From the NCBI GenBank assembly GCA_011503125.2, contig WWBZ02000001.1, positions 2,790,001 through 2,854,000 of the forward strand: a DNA stretch of 64,000 bases. Direction: 5' to 3'. The DNA is from Botryosphaeria dothidea (taxonomy: Eukaryota > Ascomycota > Dothideomycetes > Botryosphaeriales > Botryosphaeriaceae). The notes under the pieces were generated by a model. The model ran no database searches. It was not told the origin of the DNA and saw nothing but the letters and a program-made list of their open reading frames with translations. Shown one piece after another: positions 11,875 through 23,385 of this stretch; within the stretch, counting starts at the first letter, position 1; each line of letters starts with the position of its first letter. The translations under genes were made by a program, and so were the position numbers.

Positions 11875-13703
11875 ATGGCCTCCTCGTCCTCGAATGTCGT
11901 GGGCGTGCACTACCGGGTCGGCAAGAAGATAGGAGAGGTACGCCGTCGCTCCCCCGGCCCTCACCGTCACCACGGCAAGGCGATCGGGCTGACTCTCACA
12001 GGGTTCTTTCGGCGTCATCTTCGAGGGCACCAACCTGCTCAACAACCAGCAAGTCGCTATCAAATTCGTGAGTCTCCAACGCGCCGCCTTCTAGGGGGCG
12101 GGACGCCTCGTCCGCCTTTCCGACCATGGCGCTGACATGGACGCGATGTGCACCAGGAACCCCGCAAGTCGGACGCGCCCCAGCTGAGGGACGAGTACCG
12201 CACGTATAAGATTCTCGTGGGCTGCCGTAAGTGCGCTTCTTTTTCTCGCACGCTTGCTCATCCGCGTCGTCAAGGGTGGAAACGATCACTCGCGCCGCAG
12301 GCTCGTCGCCCAGCGCAGCAACAGCGCACAGACTGAGCCCGCCAGCGACTCGATCAGTAAGCCCAAGACGGTCCCGCGCGGCTACCGCAAGACGCCTAGC
12401 CCAATCCCGCCTTCAACGCTCCTTGCTAATCCTCGTACAGCTGGCATTCCTAATGTCTACTACTTCGGTCAAGAGGGTCTGCACAATATCCTGGTCATCG
12501 ACTTGCTCGGTCCCAGTTTGGAGGATCTCTTCGACCACTGCAATCGCCGATTCTCTATCAAGACCGTCGTCATGGTTGCCAAGCAGATGGTGCGTTCTTC
12601 GAGCGTTACACCTCGACTATGAACTAACATGGCCTGCAGCTGTCTCGCGTCCAAACTATCCACGAGAAGAACCTCATCTACCGTGACATCAAGCCTGACA
12701 ACTTCTTGATTGGTCGCCCTGGCACCAAGGCTGCCAATGTCATCCACGTCGTCGACTTCGGCATGGCGAAGCAGTACCGTGATCCCAAGACGAAGCAGCA
12801 CATTCCCTACAGAGAACGCAAGTCGCTGTCTGGTACGGCACGTTACATGAGTATCAACACCCACCTTGGTCGCGAACAGTCGCGGAGAGATGATCTGGAG
12901 GCCCTCGGCCACGTATTCATGTATTTCCTTCGCGGCGGTCTGCCGTGGCAGGGCCTGAAGGCTGCTACCAACAAGCAGAAGTATGAGAAGATTGGCGAGA
13001 AGAAGCAGACCACTGCGATCAAGGATCTGTGTGATGGTTTCCCTGGTTGGTATTCCCGGTCTCGACACCCTGGCAACTGAAACTGACGCTTTTATCAGAG
13101 GAGTTCAACAAGTACCTGAGCTACGTCCGTAACCTCGGCTTCGAGGACACTCCCGATTACGACTACCTGCGTGAGCTGTTCACGCAGGCCCTTAAGAGCA
13201 CCGGCGAGGTTGAGGATGGCGAATATGACTGGATGAAAATCAATAACGGAAAGGGCTGGGAATCGATGAAGAGCCACGCATCGGCCGCTCACCTCCACCA
13301 CAGCAATGCTGTACCCAACTCGTCCGCCCGCGAGATCCACGGCGGTCAGGCCCGCGGCTCCAAGACCCCTATGCCCCCAGGAAGACTCGACGCTGAGCTC
13401 CCGAAACCTGGAGCCTCTCGTCCTCCGGGCGGAGCGGCAAGGCACCCTTCCCGGACCGACGTAGCAAAATACCAGGCCGACCACATGAAGAGGAAGAGTC
13501 AAGGAGATATCGCGGCGCCTGAAGGGTCGACCGCAGCACAGTTTCAAAACAGTCAGCAAAATCTGCCGCAACGGATGAGCACTACCCAGAGCCCCGTCCA
13601 GGGAAACGCGCAGGCGACGCCGGCTGGTAACAGGCCGCAGCCGGCGGAGCAAAAGCCTTCTGTCTGGAAGAAAATCGTGAACACGTTGTGCTGCGGTGAG
13701 TGA
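11875..13703 (+). CDS. Casein kinase 1, Yck1/2-type membrane-anchored Ser/Thr kinase
   Basis: Six exons: 11875-11937, 12002-12067, 12157-12226, 12441-12589, 12640-13045 and 13099-13703, giving 452 residues. The glycine loop is G22-S-F-G25, the ATP lysine K42, the catalytic loop RDIKPDN (D132), the metal site DFG (D155), and the CK1 signature [14 protein letters not shown] follows. The first exons read [11 protein letters not shown] then [11 protein letters not shown], close to yeast Yck2. The tail is Pro/Gln-rich and ends LCCGE. A near-terminal Cys pair is the palmitoylation signal that places Yck kinases on the plasma membrane. These kinases act in nutrient signalling, endocytosis and polarity. 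A strong donor overlaps the stop codon (see findings), so a second C-terminus is possible. The third intron (214 nt) is unusually long for this gene. Confidence 0.95.
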
Positions 13704-14481
13704 GGCGGGCTGCGATTTGTCCGCCGCTCTGTTTGAGACTCGGCGTTGAAGTTCTTTGATGCTGCAGGGATCCTCCTACGGCGACTGCAATGTTATCTCG
13801 ACATGAACATGGAAATGGACTCGAAGTAGATCTGTCGAGTCGCCCGCCTCCAATCCTCTCATCTTCCCGTTGGCTGTTCCCTCTTCTTATCCTTCCGCAT
13901 CTTCCTAGCCATCGGGCTCTCGTCATCTGGTCTTCTACTCGCGCGAACATGCATATTGGGGGGCGCGGTGCGCAACCTGTGGGGATGGCCGGCGCACTGC
14001 AGGCCTTCTCATCATACATACTGCTTTTAGTCCACCCCCAAACCTGGATGTGTCCACGATTCTTTCTGGAGCTTGTTTCTTTTTCTTTACCGCACTCTCA
14101 CGGCCGGCTTGGTAGCATAATTGTCGTTTTTGTTGTCTTCGTGGGTGTAGGGGCGCAGCTTCTGGGGGACCGTTTGATCGATTTCCTCCATTCTCGCCGT
14201 CTCGACGTTCGTCCAACCATTGATGGGATATATCTTGCAACGACTCGCGAAACCGATCTTTGCGGAGGTGTTCTTATGGGAAGAGGGATCACTCGAGAAG
14301 CAACTCTACCACCACAACTACTGAACCAACCACAAAAAAAGCGCCTGTTTGTACTGTTAGACTTTTTTTACGCTCATGCATTCAGCACGCACCTCGTTCG
14401 TTGTTGGCTGCAAGCACCGGCGTTCTTGTCGATCGAAATTTTAATCGGGGGCTCTCTTCTTTCTTGCGGTTTCCACTCTCT

Positions 14482-14500
14482 CCCCCCCCCCCGCCCCCCC
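14482..14500. repeat. Poly-C tract
   Basis: A run of 19 bases that is all C except one G (14493), inside a longer pyrimidine-rich stretch (CTCTC repeats on both sides). Such tracts are prone to length change and sequencing error. Confidence 0.9.
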
Positions 14501-17500
14501 TTCTCTCTCCATATCTCTCCAAGTCCCGGTTGCGCACCAGCAGCAATCTCTAATTTTCTCCTCCTTTTCATCTCCTCCACCTCTACTACTTCATAATCTG
14601 AGCGTAGACTATGTCTGCTGCTTCGTGCGCGGAGATCTCCGGGCTCTGAGAGTGAGCGGGAAAGGGTTTATTTGATAACCGTTTCGTTTTTAGTTGCTTG
14701 TTCCGCGTTTCAGCGTTGTTTTACTGCTTTGACAGTAGGATGTTGATGAGAAGGGAGACGGTGGTGGTCGATTATAGCTGTTGGCATGACGGGCGAAGGC
14801 GTTCAGACAAGACCAAGTTTTTTAGTATGACTTTTTTTATCAGTTTTGTCTTTAAACGCTGTGTTTGATTTCTCCATTCTTGTGTGGACTTTCCTTTTTC
14901 CATGGCATAGGCAAAAATTATTTCTGACTCGTTACTACGCAATTGAGACTTAATGTGTGAGGAGCTGAGGTATTCGTGGGCATGCGCCTTTGTGTAGGCT
15001 TTTTTGCAGTAGGCAGTGATGTTGTATGGTATATATTTATGATTCTTGCTTCTCAATATTCGTCATTACCTATAAGCCTTCCCTTTGCCACATTTTGTAT
15101 ACCTTCATAGCTCAATGCCGAAAGGAAAAGACGAAGTGGGCAATATTTGGCGAGGGAATAGAGTTCATTCTGCATTTATGTTGTGGAAAGAACTCTTCGA
15201 AGCATCCATTCGCAAGCCATTGAGGTTACGAGGTCGCTCTTTTCACCATCTCGACGGACGCCCTTTTCGTCATCCACCTTGCCTCGCGAATTCGCCTCCC
15301 TTTACTCTTTCATCACCGCCATCTTTTCCTCTATCTCCGCATTGACCTCCCAACCGATCACATCGCTTCCCCCAACCGAAGAGCTTTGACCGTCTACAGG
15401 ATCCGTGACGCAGAGAGGCGACACATTCACCGCCTCCTCGTCCCCTTTTTTCTTTCCCTATTCGCTCGTGACTTACGGGTTGTTCACGAGATGAGGTCCG
15501 AGACAGCGCAGGAGCAATTTGCAACCCTCGAATAGCCCTCGAACGAGAGAGGGAGGAGGGCCCTTTGGGCCAGTTCTTGCGGTGTGTATGATCTACTGTC
15601 GGTTTCAGGGCCCGGCTTGAAACCGGGACGCCGGAGGAGGAGGGGGAGAGGGAAGAGAGACAAGAGACAAGAAGGCAGGGGGCCGGCAGCGCCGGCGGCG
15701 GAACGGTCGGTTCGGCGGCAGGGTTTGCCTGAATTTTTGGTTCTCGCGGCGGCGGAGACTCCGTTAGATGCGTGTACCTTGCTGGCCGCGTGAGGCTGAC
15801 GTCGTCGATCGCTTGCCTGAATCTCTTCGGCGCGATATTCTCTGGAGAACATGGGATGCTTTACGTTGTGCGAGTATGGTAGGTCGATCGGTTCATGTCA
15901 CGTCATGCCGTATTTTTGCATGATGATTGAAATTGTGGGAGGCAGTTGGAGGGTCGGGAGTTACGTGGTGGGATGGGGTTGGGTTGATGGGAACCGACTG
16001 AGGCGGCTGTTGGTTCGTAGCAGCAGCATGGTTGGTCGTGAGGCATTTCTAACTGCTGTAACGGCTGCGGTTTCGTGCATGTGTGTGTGTTGTGCTCACA
16101 GAATCCATAGAGAGAGATATGCGCGTGCACTAGTAGATCGGTGGAGAGGCGGTGGTGACTGGCCGCGAGCTTGCAACAGAAAGACAAGGTGTTGTCTGAA
16201 TGGATTCTGGTAGTTTGTAGGCGATTGGCTAGTAGCTAATAGTAAAACTAGTGCATATGCTCACTGTGGCCAACTATCTAAAGCGAGGTCACGATGGCTT
16301 GATTTCTTCAAAATGAGGAAACAACTTGGTCAATGAGTCAGGCCTATCCGAAACTAAACTGTGAAATAATGCGTATTTATTGGCATTTCCATCTTACATC
16401 CATCTTGCTCATTGGCTTCCTTTTTCTCGCTCGAAATTGGCAACGGCAATGTAATTGGTTTGCCTATATCTTTGTTGCGCCTCATCGCAATCCTGACTTG
16501 GTCCTGACCTTTCCCCAAATCAGACTATCGAGCTACTCTCTCGTCTGAAAGCTGTTATGAGGAGATACTGCTGCCGTCGAGCTCGTCGGTATGCGGACGG
16601 TGTAATGCAAGAGCCGCACATCTCAAGGATGCAATGCACCTCCTCTTGGCCCAAACCGGTAATCGATAGCGAACACCACCAGATGATCAGCGCTCCGACA
16701 GACGATCCAACCATTGAGACTTAGGGCCATTGACCGGTCGTGGACAGCATGACTCTTCTTGCACATCGATGTCTGGGCAATTGCTTCAGTACCCGCCCGA
16801 ATTTTCATTCACGTCGCCGTTGAAGTCGTGGAGCGCGAACGGATCGTGCAGCTAGCGGAGCGCTCGCCCTGATCGTCGAGCAACTCGGAACGAATCGAGA
16901 AACCAACTCCGAAAGGGATGCTCGTCTAAACCGTCCGGACTTCGGCATTCGGCACCGCCAGCCCAGCATTGATCTGCAGTAGCAGCATTGAGATGATGAA
17001 GAAGCTGGCGCGTCGAGGTCTGGGCGCCCTTCTGATTATTGACTTCCACTCTGATTATTTTTTTTGATTTTTTTCCCTGTCCTTTCCTGCAGGGCCAACA
17101 ACGAAGGGTCCTGCGTGTGAGTTAATTGCCCTGCAGATCCGGAGTTGCCGAAGAAGAACCTTCTTGCAGACACCCTTCGTCACTTATGATGGACGAGGCC
17201 CTTTGCCGTCGGCCACGTCTTGCGCTCACGGAAGGGTACCCCTGTTGTTTCTTGTCTCGGTTACGCTCTGGCGGCTCGAAGGATTCTGCACCTGCAGTGG
17301 GTTTTAGGATCAAGGCTTCGAACTGCCGAATTCTGCCATGGCGACAGCTCTCTAAGTCGAACATCACCAACAGCTGTACATTGAGTTTATCTCTCGTTTC
17401 TACCTTTCACTTCTCCAATCTCACATACGGTCTTATCTAGTTGCAACAACAAATTATTTACTTCTTTGAAGCCACCGTTTAAGGAGAGGGGACCATTTCC

Positions 17501-18042
17501 TCTGGTTTTGTCGTTTGATACATTTAATCGACTGGTTGGACCGGAACACCTCGTACAAACCATCAAAAGGTCTCCCATTGGCACTTCCAAAATATGCAAG
17601 AAGAAAATGAAAGAAGCGCATCTGCAGGAATCACACCACCGCGTACATGTTGACAATTTATCGGAACCGAGGAAAAAGCAAAGTCGAACAGGGAGGACAC
17701 TCAACCAACACCCGTACGTATCACATGTTAATGCCTGCACGAGCAAGGTCGGTCCGCCTGCAAAACTGATCAGCTTGATTAGAGCCTTTTTGTAAAGCGT
17801 AGTTTGGTTGGGTGGCTAAAAAGCAGCAGAGTCGTAGTTTAGGTAATCATCAACTTATTACGATCAACCGAGATAAATGCACTACACTACCTCCCTCCCA
17901 TCTACAACCTCGACAGTGTTTTTCCGTTGGATCGGCGCTCGACCTGGGCGCCCAATGCGGCTGAAGATGCAACATCCTACAATACAACACGCGCTATCAA
18001 AACGAAAGTCTTCACAACAAACACCTCTGACATTCAAAAGAC

Positions 18043-18046
18043 AAAA
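18043..18046 (-). terminator. RNA polymerase III T-run terminator of tRNA-Tyr
   Basis: Four T residues on the minus strand just beyond the mature 3' end of the tRNA gene; a second T4 run follows a few bases later. This is the usual polymerase III stop signal. Confidence 0.7.
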
Positions 18047-18051
18047 GGATG

Positions 18052-18167
18052 TCTCCGCTCCCAGAATCGAACTAGGGACCTTTTGATGGCATATACACCA
18101 ATGCTTCTCGTGAAAGAAGCACAAGATATTACAGTCAAACGTGATAAACCAACTACACCAAGCGGAG
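18052..18167 (-). tRNA. tRNA-Tyr (anticodon GTA) with a 41-nt intron
   Basis: Read on the minus strand, the acceptor stem CTCCGCT (18161-18167) pairs with AGCGGAG (18053-18059), and the discriminator base is A (18052). The D-arm has a GTG/CAC stem around TAGTTGGTTTAT. The anticodon stem TTTGA/TCAAA encloses loop CTGTAAA with anticodon GTA (18130-18132). The variable loop is AGGTC and the T-arm is CCTAG-TTCGATT-CTGGG. A 41-nt intron (18088-18128) interrupts the loop right after position 37, the standard place for eukaryotic tRNA introns, and tRNA-Tyr is the type that nearly always carries one. Removing it leaves 75 nt. The intron forms its own 7-bp hairpin (TGCTTCT/AGAAGCA). A TTTT run six bases past the 3' end would stop RNA polymerase III. 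Confidence 0.93.
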
Positions 18168-19002
18168 AAATATCGGGAATAGACGGTGGACCGTTTATGC
18201 TTGGCAGTATGGAGAGCTAAAACTGACAAGATAATATATATAGTCTCAAAAATTTCCGCCGATTGAGTGGTTGAAAGTAAAAGTTAGATCATTGGGGAAA
18301 GAGATAGAGAAAAGAATGTTCTGGCCAGAGTTTATCGGGTCCGGGGAAAAATGAAATTTATGTACCAGTTTAAAAACAAATGTACTTGTGTTTGTTGTGC
18401 TTGGGCGGGTTTGCCCCTAGTTTCTGTTTTGCCGAGGATGTCTTCATCCATGTGCAGGAGCATCCCAATTCACCCCGCGCTCTTCGCTGGAGTCCCCGAT
18501 GATATAGCAGAATAATGAATATGATATTCCTCAAAATGTGGCAGTGAGCATCCTAATCATCTCGTCTACTATGAGAGATTCATCTCCAACTTCGCGCTTG
18601 CGCAAATCAATGAACGTAGATATTTGTCGAGAGTGATCCCTGGTGGAGGAAAAAACTCCGATCCGTGTGGATTCGCCGAATCCATAGGTTACAATTCAGG
18701 ATATACTCTGTCAGTCAAAAATTCATTCCTCTTTTGGTATTGGTGCTAAATCTATAAGCTTCTCAGCCCAGAAGCTTGGCCTTCTATTTGAACAGACCGC
18801 GCCAATTTGCTATCAGTCCAGTGCTATTGATCCAATTCTCTCGGCTTGGCTATATCTTGCTCCACCTGTTTCCTTTTCATCCGGGATTGAGCGTCTTGCG
18901 CCAAAGTACGTCCTTCAGTGAGTTAGAAATTCTAGCAGGATATGTTGCCCCTCTTGGTAATGTTGGGTTGCTCTTCGTCTTTAGCATTGGGTATTATGCG
19001 CC
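18168..19002. other. AT-rich spacer between tRNA-Tyr and the eIF2B beta 3' end
   Basis: It holds the 5' flank of the tRNA gene and the 3' end of the eIF2B beta gene. An 84-codon frame at 18776-19030 overlaps the end of the real gene and has no recognisable content. Confidence 0.5.
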
Positions 19003-20492
19003 CTATAGATTGACATCCTCGACACGATAGTGATCTGCAACAATCCTATAGAGGTAGCTTGGTGCGTGGCCACCCAGGTTGGTAATGTATAGATCGACAA
19101 GATCTGCAGGGACATAATCGAATAACGGGTTGACTACATCGACCTTTTCCACAAAGTCGCCATCTTCGTAGGGCACCACAGCACCGGCATCTCCGTATTC
19201 AATGAGTTCGTCAACGTCAAAGGGGTAGACAGGAGACAGCTTGTAGACACCGCTGACGACGACAACGGGCGTCTGGTGCATCTTTGCGGCCTTAGCAATA
19301 GTTCGTGCGCCGACAGCGGCAACAAGACCGCCGTTGGCAAGGACGGCATGAGTGGCCAAAATGACTTTGTTGACACGCGACATAATGGCGAAGACAGCAG
19401 ACTCCGGAATGAGAATTACTGTAATGCCGGCGGCGGTCAGAGGCTTGAAGCGCTCATCGCTGTCTTCATCCTCCTCATCGCGTTTGCGGCCAGTGAGAAC
19501 AGTGGCATGAGTGTTGTCGCTGTCGTTGGGGTAGGCTTCCACATGAATTACGGTGAATTTGCGCTTTTTTGCGGCAGTGAGCAGGAATTTCTGGACGGTC
19601 ATGGATGAGGTATGTGTGAGGATAATCTCGTCGGAGTGAATGTGCTGCAGTGCGTACTCTGCAATCTGCTCATCGACTTGCTCTAGCTCATCAAGCAGCT
19701 CATTGATACCCTCAAGGGTTTCGGCCTTAAGGTCTTCCTTCTTGGTACTCGAATCGCCTAGACCAGCAAGATTCCCAGCTGTTAGCGGAGCCTTGCCGCT
19801 AGGCGTCCTTGAACCCGACGGGGTACCCGTGGGAGAGTTGGGATTGGTATTCTCGGGCTGAGAGAAGAGGCCGAAAAGTGAGCCGCCGTATGAGGTGTGC
19901 GAAGAGAGAAGCGGAGGTCGATGAGACATGTCGGTCGAATCACTGGCGCCGTCCAAGTGTGCGGTGAAATCTGCAGGTTGGGTAGCGCCGTGCTTGAGCG
20001 GGCTGAATGTGGATATGGTCGAGCTCAGGCCGGGACGCTGCAAGGAATCGTGGTGAGCCGGGGGTTGGCCTGGGGTGCTTGTCCCAGCATCGCTCATGGC
20101 AGCGCCGCTCTCGCCTTCCTCGACGACTTCTCTAACAAGGCCAAGTACACGGCGTACAATGTTCCCGACAGACATCTCTCGTGGCTGGGCAGCGGTCAGG
20201 CGCTGGCCAACGTCCTTGATGCGGCGGATGAGCTTGGCGGCATCCTTTCCTTTGAATTCTTGTACGACGCGGCGGAGGAGCTGGGCTGTTGCGATGGCGC
20301 AGGGTCGTGAGTTGCGGATCTGACGGCGTTTGAGGAGGCTTCATGCAGTCAGTTTCGAGCAAAAAAGGCGCCGGTGGTTGGTTGCAGAGCTCACGATATG
20401 AAGTGCTCAATCGATGACTCGACGGGATTCGCCTTGAGCGATTTCAAAAACGAAGCCAGACCTGGCGTGTTGGAGCCAGCGGGAGGAGCCAT
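19003..20492 (-). CDS. GCD7: Translation initiation factor eIF2B subunit beta
   Basis: Exons 20395-20492 and 19003-20338, with a 56-nt intron (20339-20394, donor GTGAGC), give 477 residues. The first exon starts MAPPAGSNTPG and ends at IEHFI; the second continues LLKRRQIRNSRPCAIATA, a hallmark of eIF2B beta. The continuous frame alone would miss this N-terminus. The C-terminal Rossmann-like domain carries SDEIILTHTSS, GITVILIPESAVFAIMSRVN and VILATHAVLANGGLVAAVG, the conserved core of the regulatory eIF2B subunits. A Ser/Pro-rich segment of about 100 residues lies between the halves. eIF2B exchanges GDP for GTP on eIF2; the beta subunit senses phosphorylated eIF2 alpha. The gene is divergent from NEM1. 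Confidence 0.95.
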
Positions 20493-21195
20493 GTTTGCTC
20501 ACAGAGTGCGGCTAGAGAACTGGGCGTCGGAGGAGGGCAGTGGAGCGGGAGCTGGTGGGATGTAATTTTCGCGGACTGTGACGTTGTCCGGGCGGTGGTG
20601 GGGGACTTTTGGCTGTGGGCGCGGAACAGGGCCGGGGAATTGTGCGCGGGCGGTAGCACAGGCAAATGCAGACGCACTGAGGCCAGACGCGTGCTGCAAG
20701 GGCTTCGCGCGACTGCTGCTGGAGGCGGACGAAGATATGCCAGGGCGCGCGTATGCTGAGGACTTTTGGCAGCGACGCGGGCTGCCTCGGCGGCGGTGGT
20801 TGTTGTTTTCGCTCCGGGTCGGGCGGCGGTGGTTGTGCGGGCGTCATGGCTGCTGGCGCGTGGGCCTCTGAAGCTCTCTCCACACTCTGTCCCTCTCTCC
20901 TCCCAGTGCCGCCACCGCTCCACCACAACTTCATTCCTGCTCCTCGTCCGACAAAGCGGCGGCCCTCGCCCTACCCGCCGGCGCGCCCTTCACGCCTCAT
21001 CTCCATCCGCTCCTCATCCGTAGTCGCGACCCTCTGCCACCGCCGTCTGCCATAGCCCGCCCGCGCCCGCTGCCCGCGCTTCCGCATCCCAACAAGCGCT
21101 GCGCATCCCACGATCACCGCCTCCTCGTCACGAGATTCAAACTGCCGCTCCTCTACGCTCTCATTCTGCTTCTCTTTCATGGCTTGCTCCGGACT
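20493..21195. promoter_or_regulatory. Divergent promoter region eIF2B beta / NEM1
   Basis: 703 bases separate the two start codons. The middle is GC-rich, and the NEM1 side turns strongly C/T-rich, typical of a fungal 5' leader. Long open frames on both strands reflect low stop frequency in GC-rich DNA and are not counted as genes. Confidence 0.5.
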
Positions 21196-22794
21196 ATGAA
21201 CTCGCTCAACATCCTCTCGGCAATCGGCTCGACTCCACCACCAAGCCCTCAACGCTCTCGCGCCGGCTCCGAGAGCGACATCTCTAAACCCGGTCAATCC
21301 TCACACTCGCGTGGAAGGAGCTACACCGAGGATGCTCAGCTCGGAGCCGGCGGTCTCGGTCTAAGCCTCAACGATAGCACCGCCAATGAGGACCACCCGC
21401 CGCCCGACGAGAAGACTCCGCTCATTGCTCGAGACGAGCCCGAGCCTTTCGGAGAATCAAAATCGTGGACTACTTGGATGGTCCCCAAGTGTGTCGCGAC
21501 AGCTGTGATCGGTAGCCTGAGGGTGATTCTTGCCGTCGCTGTTGCTCCTGCTCGATACCTCGCTGCTTGCTTCTACGACGACGACGGCCATTTCTCTACT
21601 CTGCTTCCGCTGTACCGCCTCGCCCGCCTGTTTTCCCGCAAAAAGCGAAGGCGATCGATGCAAGGAATGGAGTACGATGAAAAGGATGAGCGGCTGGACG
21701 ACCGTTTTAGCAGGAGGTCCGCGTCGGGGAAACTACTTAGGAAACCATCGAAACGATCGCCGTCGATATCTTCGACCACGAGCTCGGTTGCCATGACTTC
21801 AGATTCGGAAAGCGAGCGCCCATCCACTCGTGATGATGATTCGCCCGCGAGACATACGAGGTCCAAATCTTCCTCGTCTTCCGTGGACGAGATTGCCCCC
21901 GCCAGACGCTCAATCCGGATCAAGTTGCACAATGAGGATAGTCTGAGAAAGCGGAAGCAACGGAAGGGCAGTACGGCATCCAAGGGCTCCGGCGAACTAT
22001 CTCCTCATGAAGCTGCCGCCGCGACGCTCAAGTCTCCTGGCAGTCCAGGCTCTGCGTCGAAGCTGAAGTTCCCTCGCGCCCCTATTCCACCTCGCCCTCT
22101 TGTGCCCCGTCGTCAACCATCCTACTCCGGCAGGCATGCTCCTCTCAATTTCGGTCCTCATGAGAAAACTCTTATCCTTGATCTGGACGAGACACTGATC
22201 CACAGCATGGCAAAAGGCGGACGCTACACCACTGGTCACATGGTCGAGGTGAAACTCAACCAAACAGTTGGAACCGGTAATCAGGTCCTTGGTCCGCAAG
22301 TTCCAATTCTTTATTACGTCCACAAACGGCCGCACTGTGACGATTTTCTTCGCAAGGTTTCGAAGTGGTACAACCTCATCATTTTCACGGCGTCAGTGCA
22401 AGAATATGCGGATCCAGTAATCGACTGGCTAGAGCTAGAGCGCAAATACTTTGCAGGTCGCTACTACCGTCAGCACTGTACCTTCCGCAATGGCGCGTAC
22501 ATCAAGGATTTGAGCCAGGTCGAACCTGATTTGAGCAAAGTTATGATTGTAGACAACAGTCCCATGAGTTACATTTTTCACGAAGGTAGGTCGTATCTGT
22601 GAAGCTTTCAGAACGTCTAACTCTTGTTAACGCTGTGTCCTGAACCAGATAACGCGATTCCGATAGAAGGTTGGATCAGTGATCCCACGGATAACGACCT
22701 CCTGCATTTGATTCCACTCCTCGAAGGTCTGCAGCACGTCACCGACTTGCGAGCCCTTCTAGCTCTGCGTCTCGGTGAGCCGCAAGCAACATAG
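21196..22794 (+). CDS. NEM1: Nem1-type nuclear envelope / ER membrane phosphatase
   Basis: Exons 21196-22585 and 22649-22794 with a 63-nt intron give 511 residues. ATG 21196 is the first in-frame ATG and gives MNSLNILSAIG, typical of fungal Nem1. A hydrophobic segment near residues 95-125 (VATAVIGSLRVILAVAVAPA) would anchor it in the membrane. A charged Ser-rich region follows, then the FCP1/HAD phosphatase domain. The catalytic motif is D329-L-D331-E-T333 and a later DNSPMSYIFHE motif closes the active site. The second exon supplies DNAIPIEGWISDPTDNDLL, conserved across the NIF family, and is lost if the intron is ignored. With Spo7, Nem1 dephosphorylates the lipin Pah1 and so controls lipid synthesis and nuclear membrane growth; a Spo7 gene is not in view. 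Confidence 0.93.
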
Positions 22795-23385
22795 GTGAGC
22801 ACGATGCATGAAGAAAGAAAGAATGAAAGATAGCAAAAAAAAGAAATCCAAACATGAAGCATTTCTGTGGGGGTTCTGTCATTGACCGGCGCGTGGGCGC
22901 GAATCGAGTTGGGTATAGACGATGGTATGGGAGTGCGCAAGGAGTCCTCTACTACCTACTTTTCCTCATCACTTCTGCATTTCCCCCTTATTTCCCACAT
23001 CTGTGTAAGGACACCCTTTCAATTTTTCTGTTCCGCTCTCCTCTAACCTGCCGGCCTTTTTCGGATCGATGTAAGCGATGGTGTATCATACCGGCTTTTC
23101 AGTGGAGGGAAAAAAGAGCTGGAGAGATACCCAAATATGAATTGCCGTCTTCCTGCTTGTTCTTTAATTACGTACGCATAGATTTAATCAATCAGTAGGG
23201 TCTCTATTGCACGGATATCTTCATTATTCGTGACTGCTTGCAATTTTGTTGATGAGCACGTATCTTGGCCAAAGCCAGTATGAAGTTAACCAAGGATATG
23301 GAAGTACTATTGATTCGTAAGAGAGTGGTCCATTCATTATGGTCCATGCAGTAAGGAGACCATATCAACCGCAGTTTTACATTGA
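22795..23385. other. Intergenic between converging genes
   Basis: It holds the NEM1 3' UTR and the 3' flank of the membrane-protein gene. AT-rich towards the right; nothing else is seen. Confidence 0.5.

Larger units (their letters stand above)
13704..18051. other. 4.3-kb non-coding region downstream of CK1
   Basis: The first part is probably the CK1 3' UTR. A 268-codon ATG-started open frame at 13790-14596 is not accepted as a gene because it resembles no protein and crosses a C-tract. From about 14.8 kb the sequence becomes more AT-rich and stops appear in every frame. Small frames at 15484-15852 and 17122-17440 show no domain. No rRNA or second tRNA was found. Confidence 0.5.

Noticed and set aside
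13790..14596. 268-codon ATG-started open frame on the plus strand downstream of CK1
   Set aside because: No recognisable domain, odd composition, and it crosses a C-tract; it more likely lies in the CK1 3' UTR.
15484..15852. 122-codon ATG-started minus-strand frame
   Set aside because: Low-complexity Ser/Arg/Ala content and no known motif.
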